Source: Aplectana chamaeleonis (taxonomy: Eukaryota > Nematoda > Chromadorea > Rhabditida > Cosmocercidae). Taken from it: a stretch of DNA of 64,000 bases. The notes beneath the pieces are model-generated. The model ran no database searches. It saw only the letters and a list, made by a program, of their open reading frames with translations, and had not been told where the DNA came from. A program made the translations under genes and the position numbers. Each line of letters starts with the position of its first letter. Within the stretch, counting starts at the first letter, position 1. The stretch is from contig JAPDOI010000434.1 in NCBI GenBank assembly GCA_029168955.1, positions 248,001 to 312,000 on the forward strand, in the 5' to 3' direction. Below, in pieces: positions 21,922 to 33,323 of this stretch.

Positions 21922-23310
21922 TTATCGCAGGCGGTTAAGAAAAACTTGTGTATTGGGCAGGTGAGCTGGAATGAAAGTTAAGAGTTGGCTGAGTACTGAA
22001 CTGAGAAACCATGCGATTCGGTCCGTGGGACCACCCACGCAGCTGATGATGGGTCTAACTTTGACTGCGGCCGGGTCGACTTGACAAAGGTCCTCTGATG
22101 CCCCGAATTTATGAGTTTTGATGAGCAAGTACAAAACGGGACAGGTTGGGGTTTCAATTTTAAGGCGCGTAATTATTGCTTGGGATAGACCAGCCAATTT
22201 AGCCTCCGCAACCCATAACCTATTCAGCCTGCGATATTGGGATCTGAACTCTTTATTCGAGGAGGGGCGATAAATGGACGTATTGGACAGATGGTTTTCG
22301 GTTATTGCCACGTCCATATCATGAGGGATTGCGACTAACTCCCCACCTTTGTCGCTGACGGATAAACGGATGTTATTGGAGTCTGTATGTTCGCGCACGT
22401 CTTTTAAGCCCGCAAATTGCAAATAGCTTAGATTCTTGGGGATTTTCCTCTCTTGAAAACGTTTAAACACCCTGAAAACTTCGTCGACAAAGAGACGGAA
22501 GCTTATATCGACGCCTATATTGGGTTCCTGCTGTTTGAAATACGTTTGTGGGAAGGGGATGGTAGGAAACACCCGAGTTTGCGCCGCACTGATTTGCCCA
22601 CCTTCGATCTTAGCCTTCCAACGGAGGCGATCTTGAAGCTCGTGGAGACCGCAGACGACTTTGCGCATGACATGAGTGAAAATGCTCTGAGACGGAGAAA
22701 AGCTGGGACCCAGTTTTAAGACCGCGAGTGCATTTTCGGAGAGGGAGGCGTTGCCCAACACGGTAACTCTAGGAATTTCCGACCTCGGTGCACTACTGAC
22801 TGTTTGATGGTTAGGACCTTGATACGATACAAAACTAGAAGGCCAATTCTTCTGGCCATGAGCTGTACACAAAAGGTCATCGTATTTCTTTTGTAGAGAT
22901 GCCTTCGCCTTAGACCGTATATGATCACGAATAGATTTTGACTCCCCCACTATCCTCCCCCAAAGACGACCCTCCAAAAACTTTATACAATTCTGTTCTT
23001 TCGAACTGCATTTATTCAGCATAATGAATAAATGATCTTTCTTATCGCGTAGAGCGGTTCGGGGAAGTTGCAGCTCGATTTTTCGTATCCTTGGATCGGT
23101 TGCCGACCTTCCGCATACGTCACGCAATTTCTTCTTCGTGATAAACATCGGAACGACGTTGTGGCTCAGGCATCGGGAGAGGAAGTGGATTGATTGCTTC
23201 GTTGACACGATCTTTTGCCTCAGAGACAATGCTTGTTGGACGAGTCGTTGGAATTCAGCTGGTACATTTCGAAGCAGTTGCCATGTACGACTCTCATTGA
23301 ACTTCGGCAT
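21922..23310 (-). pseudogene. PLE protein, N-terminal half (462 codons), truncated
   Basis: This is the N-terminal half of the Penelope RT-endonuclease. It runs from MPKFNESRTWQLLRNV through a Lys/Arg-rich region to LSVSDKGGELVAIPHDMD, LIKTHKFG and VRPIISCVGGPTDRIAWFLS, the fingers part of PLE RTs. It is the only uninterrupted copy in the window. Where all plus-strand units have a TAG after DRLR, this copy has TGG (DRLRWKAK), and it lacks their frameshift before VRPIISC. The frame ends because the remaining RT and the nuclease have been deleted, with the junction near 21933. The start is taken from the conserved ATG also seen in the other units. Confidence 0.85.
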
Positions 23311-23637
23311 TAGTACAATATTGTTGAAGTTGAATACAGCTTGGCACGAGGTGGTAACCGACTTTATTCGACTGACGTTTCGGCGGTTTCGCCTTCTTCA
23401 GAGTCTGAAAGAGCCAATTTCAATTATAAAAATACACGATCAAACGCCGTAACGGTAAACTCTCTACAGAAAATCGACTCCCAAATTTCCAAATTGATAA
23501 ACAGGGGAAAAGTAGACAACTTAGCCTACCTAATCAAGTCCTCAAGCGATCATGGATCAGTAGGAGTACGGAGGGGCACCGATGGAACAGAAATTCGGCC
23601 CGAATCAGAAGGCAAGTCTGATATAGGGCTGGAGTTC
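23311..23637 (-). repeat. PLTR-like spacer between minus-strand PLE copies
   Basis: About 330 bp separate the GIY-YIG stop from the next start ATG. Close copies occur at 27090-27383, 30061-30354, 33030-33323 and 41092-41400 in the other orientation. It includes the word GAAACGTCAGTCGAATAAAG. Confidence 0.8.
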
Positions 23638-24959
23638 CCGGGTTAAATATAGTCCCTCGTACTTCCGGTTGGTCTTGGGATCTGGCGCATGGATCCAGAA
23701 CGCCTCGAGAGCTTTACCCGCACTTGTCGTGACCTCCCGCGCCAGTATCTCCACTCGCACATCAAAATCTTCCCCCTGGTGGCAATTATCTCTGTGGGTC
23801 CCCAGTGCAGCGTAACTACGCGACCTTCCTCTCCCATCTAAGTGCTCCTTGATACGCACATTCAGTGGTCGAGCTGTCTCTCCGATATATTCCTCACCGC
23901 AGCTCTGGCATGTGATGAGATAGATGACACCTGTAGCAGCACAATCACCTTCCCTGCCCTGAGGGCAAATGACGCATTGTGGTATAACGCACGCTCGATC
24001 GTATAGGCGATTTCTGACCAGTTGACGTTTCAAATTATTGGGTCGGATGTCCACCAGAGCCACTGAGTTTTCTAACCCCGTTCTTCGCAAGCACCTTATG
24101 ACGGCGCTGCTCACTTCATCCCAGATGAATGGTATCATGAAGGAAATTTTATCGCTGGGCGGTCTGTTGGGTCCCTGCTCGCGCCCGGGTCTTGACCTCA
24201 TTGGATGAGGTTCATATCCGTTGAGAAGTGCAATTTGGCTTGCGAGTCTTTTAGACTCCTGCCGTTCTTGTTCGTCCGAACACACATTAAGTGCGGTGTG
24301 GAACATATTCCGGACAACTGCCCTTTTAGTTTGGATAGGCTGGGCCGATTGCCAGTGGACTAAAATATTTTTGTTTGAGGGCTTGCGATACCATTTTGTT
24401 ATTTTTCTATCCCCCAAAAGTTGAACCTGAACATTTAAGAAAGGCAACCAGCTATCGCAAGGCTTTTCCCGAGTTAGCTCGATGTGTTCGGACTGGGCGT
24501 TCATTAGGTCGAAACAGTGGTTCAGCTCCTGTTGCGTCGAGCAAATTATGAAACAGTCGTCAATGTAACGACTATAAAACAAGGGAAGGGTTTCGAGCAC
24601 AGGTGTTTCGACCTTTGCCATGAAGGCGATGGCGAGCGTTGGTGCCAGCCGCTGTCCCATAGCCAGCCCTCACAATTGGGAAAAATAGCTACCCGCCCAC
24701 TTGAAAACATTACAACTGAGGCATTCTTTAAGGAGAACCATGAGACTGGGCACAGAGAGCCCATGCATATTGACGCTGCTTTGGTGCTGGTTTAAAAGCT
24801 AAAAAATTGCCTGCATTGCGGAGTCGTTGCTAACATTGGTGTAAAGCGATGTAACGTCAAAAGATTCCCATACACAACTGCTGCTTAGTTGTGTGGAGCG
24901 CAGGCGGTCAAGAAAAACTTGTGTATTGGGCAGGTGAGCTGGAATGAAAGGTAAGAGTT
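23638..24959 (-). pseudogene. PLE protein, C-terminal half (RT core and GIY-YIG), truncated
   Basis: The RT part carries FDVTSLYTNV (motif A), GQRLAPTLAIAFMAKVE (motif B), SRYIDDCFII (YIDD, motif C) and TKWYRKPSNKNILVHW. The open frame 24660-23605 then holds the linker Cys residues CVICPQGREGDC, the nuclease core GVIYLITCQSCGEEYIGETA, the catalytic Arg in RPLNVRIKEHL and the catalytic Glu in ALEAFWIHAP. Upstream of 24660 the frame is broken (a stop after MQAIF near 24798 and shifts near 24660-24750). The copy is cut at 24959, where it meets the plus-strand array. Confidence 0.8.
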
Positions 24960-27089
24960 ACCGTGTTGGGCAATGCCTCCCTCTCCGAAAATGCACTCGC
25001 GGTTTTAAAACTGGGTCCCGGCTTTTCTCCGTCTCAGAGAATTTTCACTCATGTCATGCGCAAAGTCGTCTGCGGTCTCCACGAGCTTCAAGATCGCCTC
25101 CGTTAGAAGGCTAAGATCGAAGGTGGGCAAATCAGTGCGGCGCAAACTCGGGTGTTTCCTACCATCCCCTTCCCACAAACGTATTTCAAACAGCAGAAAC
25201 CCAATATAGGCGTCGATATAAACTTCCGTCTCTTTGCCGACGAAGTTTTCAGGGTGTTTAAACGTTTTCAAGAGAGGAAAATCCCCAAGAATCTAAGCCA
25301 GTTGCAATTTGTGGTCTTAAAAGAGGTGCGCGAACTTATAGACTCCAATAACATCCGTTTATCCGTCAGCGACAAAGGTGGGGAGTTAGTTGCAATCCCT
25401 CATGATATGGACGTGGCAATAACCGGAAACCATCTGTCCGTTACGTCCATTTATCGCCCCTCCTCGGATAAAGAGTTCAGATCCCAATATCGCAGGCTGA
25501 ATAGGTTATGGGTTGCGGAGGCTAAATTGGCTGGTCTATCCCAAGCAATAATTACGCGCCCTAAAATTGAAACCCCAACTTGTCCCGCTTTGTACTTGCT
25601 CATCAAAACTCATAAATTCGGGGCATCGGAGGAACTTTTTCAAGTCACCCGGCCGCAGTCAGTGTTAGACCCATCATCAGCTGCGTGGATGGTCCCACGG
25701 ACCGAATCGCATGGTTTCTCAGTTCAGTACTCAGCCAGCTCTCACCTTTCATTCCAGCTCACCTGCCCAATACACAAATTTTCTTGACCGCCTGCGCTCC
25801 ACACAACTAAGCAGCAGTTGTGTATGGGAATCTTTTGACGTTACATCGCTTAACACCAATGTTAGCGATGACTCCGGAATGCAGGCGATTTTTGAGCTTT
25901 TAAACCAGCACCAAAGCAGCGTCAATATGTATGGGCTCTCTGTGCGCAATCTTATGGTTCTCCTGAAAGAATGCCTCAGTCGTAATGTTTTCAAGAGGGC
26001 GGGTAGCTACTTTTCCCAATTGCGGGGGCTGGCTGTGGGACAGCGGCTGGCACCAACGCTCGCCCTCGCCTTCATGGCAAAGGTCGAAACACCTGTGCTC
26101 GAAACTCTTCCCTTGTTTTACAGTCGTTACATTGACGACTGTTTCATAATTTGCTCGACGCAACAGGAGCTGAACCACTGTTTCGACTTAATGAACGCCC
26201 AGTCCGAACACATCAAGCTAATTCGGGAAAAGCCTTGCGATAGCTGGTTGCCTTTCTTAAATGTTCAGGTTCAACTTCTGAGGGATAGAAAAATTACAAA
26301 ATGGTATCGCAAGCCCTCAAACAAAAACATTTTAGTCCACTGGCAATCGGCCCACCCCACCCAAACTAAAAGGCCAGTTGTCCGGAATAAGTTCCACACC
26401 GCAGTTAATGTGTGTTCGGACGAACAAGAACACACGAGTCTAAAAGACTCGCAAGCCAAAATGCACTTCTCAACGGATATGAACCTCATCCAACGAGGTC
26501 AAGACCCGGGCGCGAGCAGGGACCCAAAGGACCGCCCAGCGATAAAATTTCTTTCATGATACCATTCATCTCGGATGAAGTGAGCAGCGCCGTCAGAAAG
26601 TGCTTAAGAAGAACGGGGTTAGAAAACTCAGTGACTCTGGTGGACATCCCACCCAATAATTTGAAACGTCAACTGGTCAGAAATCGCCCATACGATCGAG
26701 CCTGCGTTATACCACAATGCGTCATTTGCCCTCAGGGCAGGGAAGGTGATTGTGCTGCTACAGGTGTCATTTATCTCATCACATGCCAGAGCTGCGGTGA
26801 GGAATATATCGGAGAGACAGCTCGACCACTGAATGTGCGTATCAAAGAGCACTTAGATGGGAAAGGAAGGTCGCGTAGTTACACTGCACTGGGGACCCAC
26901 AGAGATAATTGCCACCAGGGGGAAGATTTTGAGGTGCGAGTGGAGATACTGGCGCGGGAGGTCACGACAAGTGCGGGTAAAGCTCTCGAGGCGTTCTGGA
27001 TCCATGCGCCAGATCCCAAGACCAACCGGAAGTACGAGGGACTATATTTAACCCGGGAACTCCAGCCCTATATCAGACTTGCCTTCTGA
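24960..27089 (+). pseudogene. PLE unit 1 (5'-truncated), RT and GIY-YIG
   Basis: The first plus-strand unit starts inside the N-terminal half at VTVLGNASLSENALAV and runs to the stop after ELQPYIRLAF (27087-27089). It carries the TAG after DRLR (about 25105-25107). It also has the frameshift before the VRPIISC block (near 25645) and the frameshift near 26432, so RT motifs (FDVTSLNTNV, YIDD near 26130) and GIY-YIG (26760-27020) lie in three frames. It differs from the other units by few substitutions. Confidence 0.85.
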
Positions 27090-27383
27090 TTCGGGCCGAA
27101 TTTCTGTTCCATCGGTGCCCCTCCGTACTCCTACTGATCCATGATCGCTTGAGGACTTGATTAGGTAGGCTAAGTTGTCTACTTTTCCCCTGTTTATCAG
27201 TTTGGAAATTTGGGAGTCGATTTTCTGTAGAGAGTTTACCGTTACGGCGTTTGATCGTGTATTTTTATAATTGGAATTGGCTCTTTCAGACTCTGAAGAA
27301 GGCGAAACCGCCGAAACGTCAGTCGAATAAAGTCGGTTACCACCTCGTGCCAAGCTGTATTCAACTTCAACAATATTGTACTA
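27090..27383 (+). repeat. PLTR spacer 1
   Basis: About 294 bp lie between the stop of unit 1 and the ATG of unit 2, with the same sequence as the other PLTR spacers. It contains a GAAGAAGGCGAAACCGCC word and ends CAACAATATTGTACTA before the ATG. Confidence 0.8.
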
Positions 27384-30060
27384 ATGCCGAAGTTCAATGA
27401 GAGTCGTACATGGCAACTGCTTCGAAATGTACCAGCTGAATTCCAACGACTCGTCCAACAAGCATTGTCTCTGAGGCAAAAGATCGTGTCAACGAAGCAA
27501 TCAATCCACTTCCTCTCCCGATGCCTGAGCCACAACGTCGTCCCGATGTTTATCACGAAGAAGAAATTGCGTGACGTATGCGGAAGGTCGGCAACCGATC
27601 CAAGGATACGAAAAATCGAGCTGCAACTTCCCCGAACCGCTCTACGCGATAAGAAAGATCATTTGTTCATTATGCTGAATAAATGCAGTTCGAAAGAACA
27701 GAATTGTATACAGTTTTTGGAGGGTCGTCTTTGGGGGAGGATAGTGGGGGAGTCAAAATCTATTCGTGATCATATACGGTCTAAGGCGAAGGCATCTCTA
27801 CAAAAGAAATACGATGACCTTTTGTATACAGCTCATGGCCAGAAGAATTGGCCTTCTAGTTTTGTATCGTATCAAGGTCCTAACCATCAAACAGTCAGTA
27901 GTGCACCGAGGTCGGAAATTCCTAGAGTTACCGTGTTGGGCAATGCCTCCCTCTCCGAAAATGCACTCGCGGTTTTAAAACTGGGTCCCGGCTTTTCTCC
28001 GTCTCAGAGAATTTTCACTCATGTCATGCGCAAAGTCGTCTGCGGTCTCCACGAGCTTCAAGATCGCCTCCGTTAGAAGGCTAAGATCGAAGGTGGGCAA
28101 ATCAGTGCGGCGCAAACTCGGGTGTTTCCTACCATCCCCTTCCCACAAACGTATTTCAAACAGCAGAAACCCAATATAGGCGTCGATATAAACTTCCGTC
28201 TCTTTGCTGACGAAGTTTTCAGGGTGTTTAAACGTTTTCAAGAGAGGAAAATCCCCAAGAATCTAAGCCAGTTGCAATTTGTGGTCTTAAAAGAGGTGCG
28301 CGAACTTATAGACTCCAATAACATCCGTTTATCCGTCAGCGACAAAGGTGGGGAGTTAGTTGCAATCCCTCATGATATGGACGTGGCAATAACCGGAAAC
28401 CATCTGTCCGTTACGTCCATTTATCGCCCCTCCTCGGATAAAGAGTTCAGATCCCAATATCGCAGGCTGAATAGGTTATGGGTTGCGGAGGCTAAATTGG
28501 CTGGTCTATCCCAAGCAATAATTACGCGCCCTAAAATTGAAACCCCAACTTGTCCCGCTTTGTACTTGCTCATCAAAACTCATAAATTCGGGGCATCGGA
28601 GGAACTTTTTCAAGTCACCCGGCCGCAGTCAGTGTTAGACCCATCATCAGCTGCGTGGATGGTCCCACGGACCGAATCGCATGGTTTCTCAGTTCAGTAC
28701 TCAGCCAACTCTCACCTTTCATTCCAGCTCACCTGCCCAATACACAAGTTTTTCTTGACCGCCTGCGCTCCACACAACTAAGCAGCAGTTGTGTATGGGA
28801 ATCTTTTGACGTTACATCGCTTTACACCAATGTTAGCGATGACTCCGGAATGCAGGCGATTTTTGAGCTTTTAAACCAGCACCAAAGCAGCGTCAATATG
28901 TATGGGCTCTCTGTGCGCAATCTTATGGTTCTCCTGAAAGAATGCCTCAGTCGTAATGTTTTCAAGAGGGCGGGTAGCTACTTTTCCCAATTGCGGGGGC
29001 TGGCTGTGGGACAGCGGCTGGCACCAACGCTCGCCCTCGCCTTCATGGCAAAGGTCGAAACACCTGTGCTCGAAACTCTTCCCTTGTTTTACAGTCGTTA
29101 CATTGACGACTGTTTCATAATTTGCTCGACGCAACAGGAGCTGAACCACTGTTTCGACTTAATGAACGCCCAGTCCGAACACATCAAGCTAATTCGGGAA
29201 AAGCCTTGCGATAGCTGGTTGCCTTTCTTAAATGTTCAGGTTCAACTTCTGAGGGATAGAAAAATTACAAAATGGTATCGCAAGCCCTCAAACAAAAACA
29301 TTTTAGTCCACTGGCAATCGGCCCACCCCACCCAAACTAAAAGGCCAGTTGTCCGGAATATGTTCCACACCGCAGTTAATGTGTGTTCGGACGAACAAGA
29401 ACACACGAGTCTAAAAGACTCGCAAGCCAAAATGCACTTCTCAACGGATATGAACCTCATCCAACGAGGTCAAGACCCGGGCGCGAGCAGGGACCCAAAG
29501 GACCGTCCAGCGATAAAATTTCTTTCATGATACCATTCATCTCGGATGAAGTGAGCAGCGCCGTCAGAAAGTGCTTAAGAAGAACGGGGTTAGAAAACTC
29601 GGTGACTCTGGTGGACATCCCACCCAATAGTTTGAAACGTCAACTGGTCAGAAATCGCCCATACGATCGAGCCTGCGTTATACCACAATGCGTCATTTGC
29701 CCTCAGGGCAGGGAAGGTGATTGTGCTGCTACAGGTGTCATTTATCTCATCACATGCCAGAGCTGCGGTGAGGAATATATCGGAGAGACAGCTCGACCAC
29801 TGAATGTGCGTATCAAAGAGCACTTAGATGGGAAAGGAAGGTCGCGTAGTTACACTGCACTGGGGACCCACAGATATAATTGCCACCAGGGGGAAGATTT
29901 TGAGGTGCGAGTGGAGATACTGGCGCGGGAGTTCACGACAAGTGCGGGTAAAGCTCTCGAGGCGTTCTGGATCCATGCGCCAGATCCCAAGACCAACCGG
30001 AAGTACGAGGGACTATATTTAACCCGGGAACTCGAGCCCTATATCAGACTTGCCTCCTGA
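27384..30060 (+). pseudogene. PLE unit 2, complete length but with three shared lesions
   Basis: The unit spans from MPKFNESRTWQLL (27384) to the stop at 30058-30060, about 890 codons if repaired. In order: an N-terminal Lys-rich region, RT (SDKGGELVAIPHDMD near 28345; FDVTSLYTNV near 28806; YIDD 29099-29110; KWYRKPSNKNI near 29275), a Cys-containing linker and GIY-YIG (about 29730-29990). The reading is broken by TAG at 28074-28076, a one-base loss near 28615 and a one-base loss near 29400. The same three lesions are in units 1, 3 and 4. Confidence 0.9.
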
Positions 30061-30354
30061 TCTGGGCCAAACTTCTGTTCCATCGGTGCGCCTCCGTAAT
30101 ACTACTGATCCATGATCGCTTGAGGACTTGATTAGGTATGATACGTTGTCTACTTTTCTCCTGTTTATCAGTTTGGAAATTCGGGAGTAGATTTTCTGTA
30201 GAGAGTTGACCGCTACGGCATTTGATCGTGTGTTTTTATAATTGGAATTGGCTCTTTCAGACTCTGAGGAAGGCGAAACCGCTGAAACGTCAGTCGAATA
30301 AGGTCGGTTATCACCTCGTGCCAAGCTGTATTCAAATTCAACAATATTGTACTA
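30061..30354 (+). repeat. PLTR spacer 2
   Basis: This is the same spacer as at 27090-27383, but it is the most diverged of the plus-strand copies (for example GAGGAAGGCGAAACCGCTG). It shows that the period of the array is about 2,970 bp. Confidence 0.8.
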
Positions 30355-33028
30355 ATGCCGAAGTTCAATGAGAGTCGTACATGGCAACTGCTTCGAAATG
30401 TACCAGCTGAATTCCAACGACTCGTCCAACAAGCATTGTCTCTGAGGCAAAAGGTCGTGTCAACGAAGCAATCAATCCACTTCCTCTCTCGATGCCTGAG
30501 CCACAACGTCGTCCCGATGTTTATCACGAAGAAGAAATTGCGTGACGTATGCGGAAGGTCGGCAACCGATCCAAGGATACGAAAAATCGAGCTGCAACTT
30601 CCCCGAACCGCTCTACGCGAAAAGAAAGATCATTTGTTCATTATGCTGAATAAATGCAGTTCGAAAGAACAGAATTGTATACAGTTTTTGGAGGGTCGTC
30701 TTTGGGGGAGGATAGTGGGGGAGTCAAAATCTATTCGTGATCATATACGTTCTAAGGCGAAGGCATCTCTACAAAAGAAATACGATGACCTTTTGTGTAC
30801 AGCTCATGGCCAGAAGAATTGGCCTTCTAGTTTTGTATCGTATCAAGGTCCTAACCATCAAACAGTCAGTAGTGCACCGAGGTCGGAAATTCCTAGAGTT
30901 ACCGTGTTGGGCAATGCCTCCCTCTCCGAAAATGCACTCGCGGTTTTAAAACTGGGTCCCGGCTTTTCTCCGTCTCAGAGAATTTTCACTCATGTCATGC
31001 GCAAAGTCGTCTGCGGTCTCCACGAGCTTCAAGATCGCCTCCGTTAGAAGGCTAAGATCGAAGGTGGGCAAATCAGTGCGGCGCGAACTCGGGTGTTTCC
31101 TACCATCCCCTTCCCACAAACGTATTTCAAACAGCAGAAACCCAATATAGGCGTCGATATAAACTTCCGTCTCTTTGCCGACGAAGTTTTCAGGGTGTTT
31201 AAACGTTTTCAAGAGAGGAAAATCCCCAAGAATCTAAGCCAGTTGCAATTTGTGGTCTTAAATGAGGTGCGCGAACTTATAGACTCCAATAACATCCGTT
31301 TATCCGTCAGCGACAAAGGTGGGGAGTTAGTTGCAATCCCTCATGATATGGACGTGGCAATAACCGTAAACCATCTGTCCGTTACGTCCATTTATCGCCC
31401 CTCCTCGGATAAAGAGTTCAGATCCCAATATCGCAGGCTGAATAGGTTATGGGTTGCGGAGGCTAAATTGGCTGGTCTATCCCAAGCAATAATTACGCGC
31501 CCTAAAATTGAAACCACAACTTGTCCCGCTTTGTACTTGCTCATCAAAGCTCATAAATTCGGGGCATCGGAGGAACTTTTTCAAGTCACCCGGCCGCAGT
31601 CAGTGTTAGACCCATCATCAGCTGCGTGGATGGTCCCACGGACCGAATCGCATGGTTTCTCAGTTCAGTACTCAGCCAACTCTCACCTTTCATTCCAGCT
31701 CACCTGCCCAATACACAAGTTTTTCTTGACCGCCTGCGCTCCACACAACTAAGCAGCAGTTGTGTATGGGAATCTTTTGACGTTACATCGCTTTACACCA
31801 ATGTTAGCGATGACTCCGGAATGCAGGCGATTTTTGAGCTTTCAAACCAGCACCAAAGCAGCGTCAATATGTATGGGCTCTCTGTGCGCAATCTTATGGT
31901 TCTCCTGAAAGAATGCCTCAGTCGTAATGTTTTCAAGAGGGCGGGTAGCTACTTTTCCCAATTGCGGGGGCTGGCTATGGGACAGCGGCTGGCACCAACG
32001 CTCGCCCTCGCCTTCATGGCAAAGGTCGAAACACCTGTGCTCGAAACTATTCCCTTGTTTTACAGTCGTTACATTGACGACTGTTTCATAATTGCATCGA
32101 CGCAACAGGAGCTGAACCACTGTTTCGACTTAATGAACGCCCAGTCCGAACACATCAAGCTAATTCGGGAAAAGCCTTGCGATAGCTGGTTGCCTTTCTT
32201 AAATGTTCAGCTTCAACTTCTGAGGGATAGAAAAATTACAAAATGGTATCGCAAGCCCTCAAACAAAAACATTTTAGTCCACTGGCAATCGGCCCACCCC
32301 ACCCAAACTAAAAGGCCAGTTGTCCGGAATATGTTCCACACCGCAGTTAATGTGTGTTCGGACGAACAAGAACACACGAGTCTAAAAGTCTCGCAAGCCA
32401 AAATGCACTTCTCAACGGATATGAACCTCATCCAACGAGGTCAAGACCCGGGCGCGAGCAGGGACCCAAAGGACCGTCCAGCGATAAAATTTCTTTCATG
32501 ATACCATTCATCTCGGATGAAGTGAGCAGCGCCGTCAGAAAGTGCTTAAGAAGAACGGGGTTAGAAAACTCAGTGACTCTGGTGGACATCCCACCCAATA
32601 GTTTGAAACGTCAACTGGTCAGAAATCGCCCATACGATCGAGCCTGCGTTATACCACAATGTGTCATTTGCCCTCAGGGCAGGGAAGGTGATTGTGCTGC
32701 TACAGGTGTCATTATCTCATCACATGCCAGAGCTGCGGTGAGAATATATCGGAGAGACAGCTCGACCACTGAATGTGCGTATCAAAGAGCACTTAGATGG
32801 GAAAGGAAGGTCGCGTAGTTACACTGCACTAGGGACCCACAGAGATAATTGCCACCAGGAAGATTTTGAGGTGCGAGTGGAGATACTGGCGCGGGAGGTC
32901 ACGACAAGTGCGGGTAAAGCTCTCGAGGCGTTCTGGATCCATGCGCACAGATCCCAAGACCAACCGGAAGGTACGAGGGAATATATTTAACTCCAGGAAC
33001 TCCAGCCCTATATCAGACTTGCCTTCTG
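30355..33028 (+). pseudogene. PLE unit 3
   Basis: This has the same layout and the same three lesions as unit 2 (TAG near 31045-31047). Extra small deletions break the GIY-YIG part: GTGTCATTATCTC (one T fewer, near 32710), GGTGAGAATATATC (near 32740) and CACCAGGAAGAT (near 32857). YIDD is present near 32070 but the following residues differ (IIAST instead of IICST). Confidence 0.85.
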
Positions 33029-33323
33029 ATTCGGGCCGAATTTCTGTTCCATCGGTGCCCCTCCGTACTCCTACTGATCCATGATCGCCTGAGGACTTGA
33101 TTAGGTAGGCTAAGTTGTCTACTTTTCCCCTGTTTATCAGTTTGGAAATTTGGGAGTCGAATTTCTGTAGAGAGTTTACCGTTACGGCGTTTGATCGTGT
33201 ATTTTTATAATTGGAATTGGCTCTTTCAGACTCTGAAGAAGGCGAAACCGCCGAAACGTCAGTCGAATAAAGTCGGTTACCACCTCGTGCCAAGCTGTAT
33301 TCAACTTCAACAATATTGTACTA
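33029..33323 (+). repeat. PLTR spacer 3
   Basis: This is the spacer between units 3 and 4, almost identical to spacer 1. Confidence 0.8.

Larger units (their letters stand above)
21720..24959 (-). mobile_element. Penelope-like element, two partial minus-strand copies in tandem
   Basis: Read on the minus strand, a C-terminal half (24959-23638) is followed by a PLTR-like spacer (23637-23311). Next come an N-terminal half (23310-21934) and a PLTR remnant (21933-21720). This head-to-tail arrangement of incomplete units is usual for Penelope-like elements. The second copy has lost about 1.4 kb in the middle: its reading frame jumps from FLNRLR straight into the PLTR. Confidence 0.85.

Noticed and set aside
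23605..24660. Stand-alone GIY-YIG homing endonuclease or repair nuclease gene
   Set aside because: The nuclease is fused behind a YIDD reverse transcriptase in the standard Penelope arrangement.
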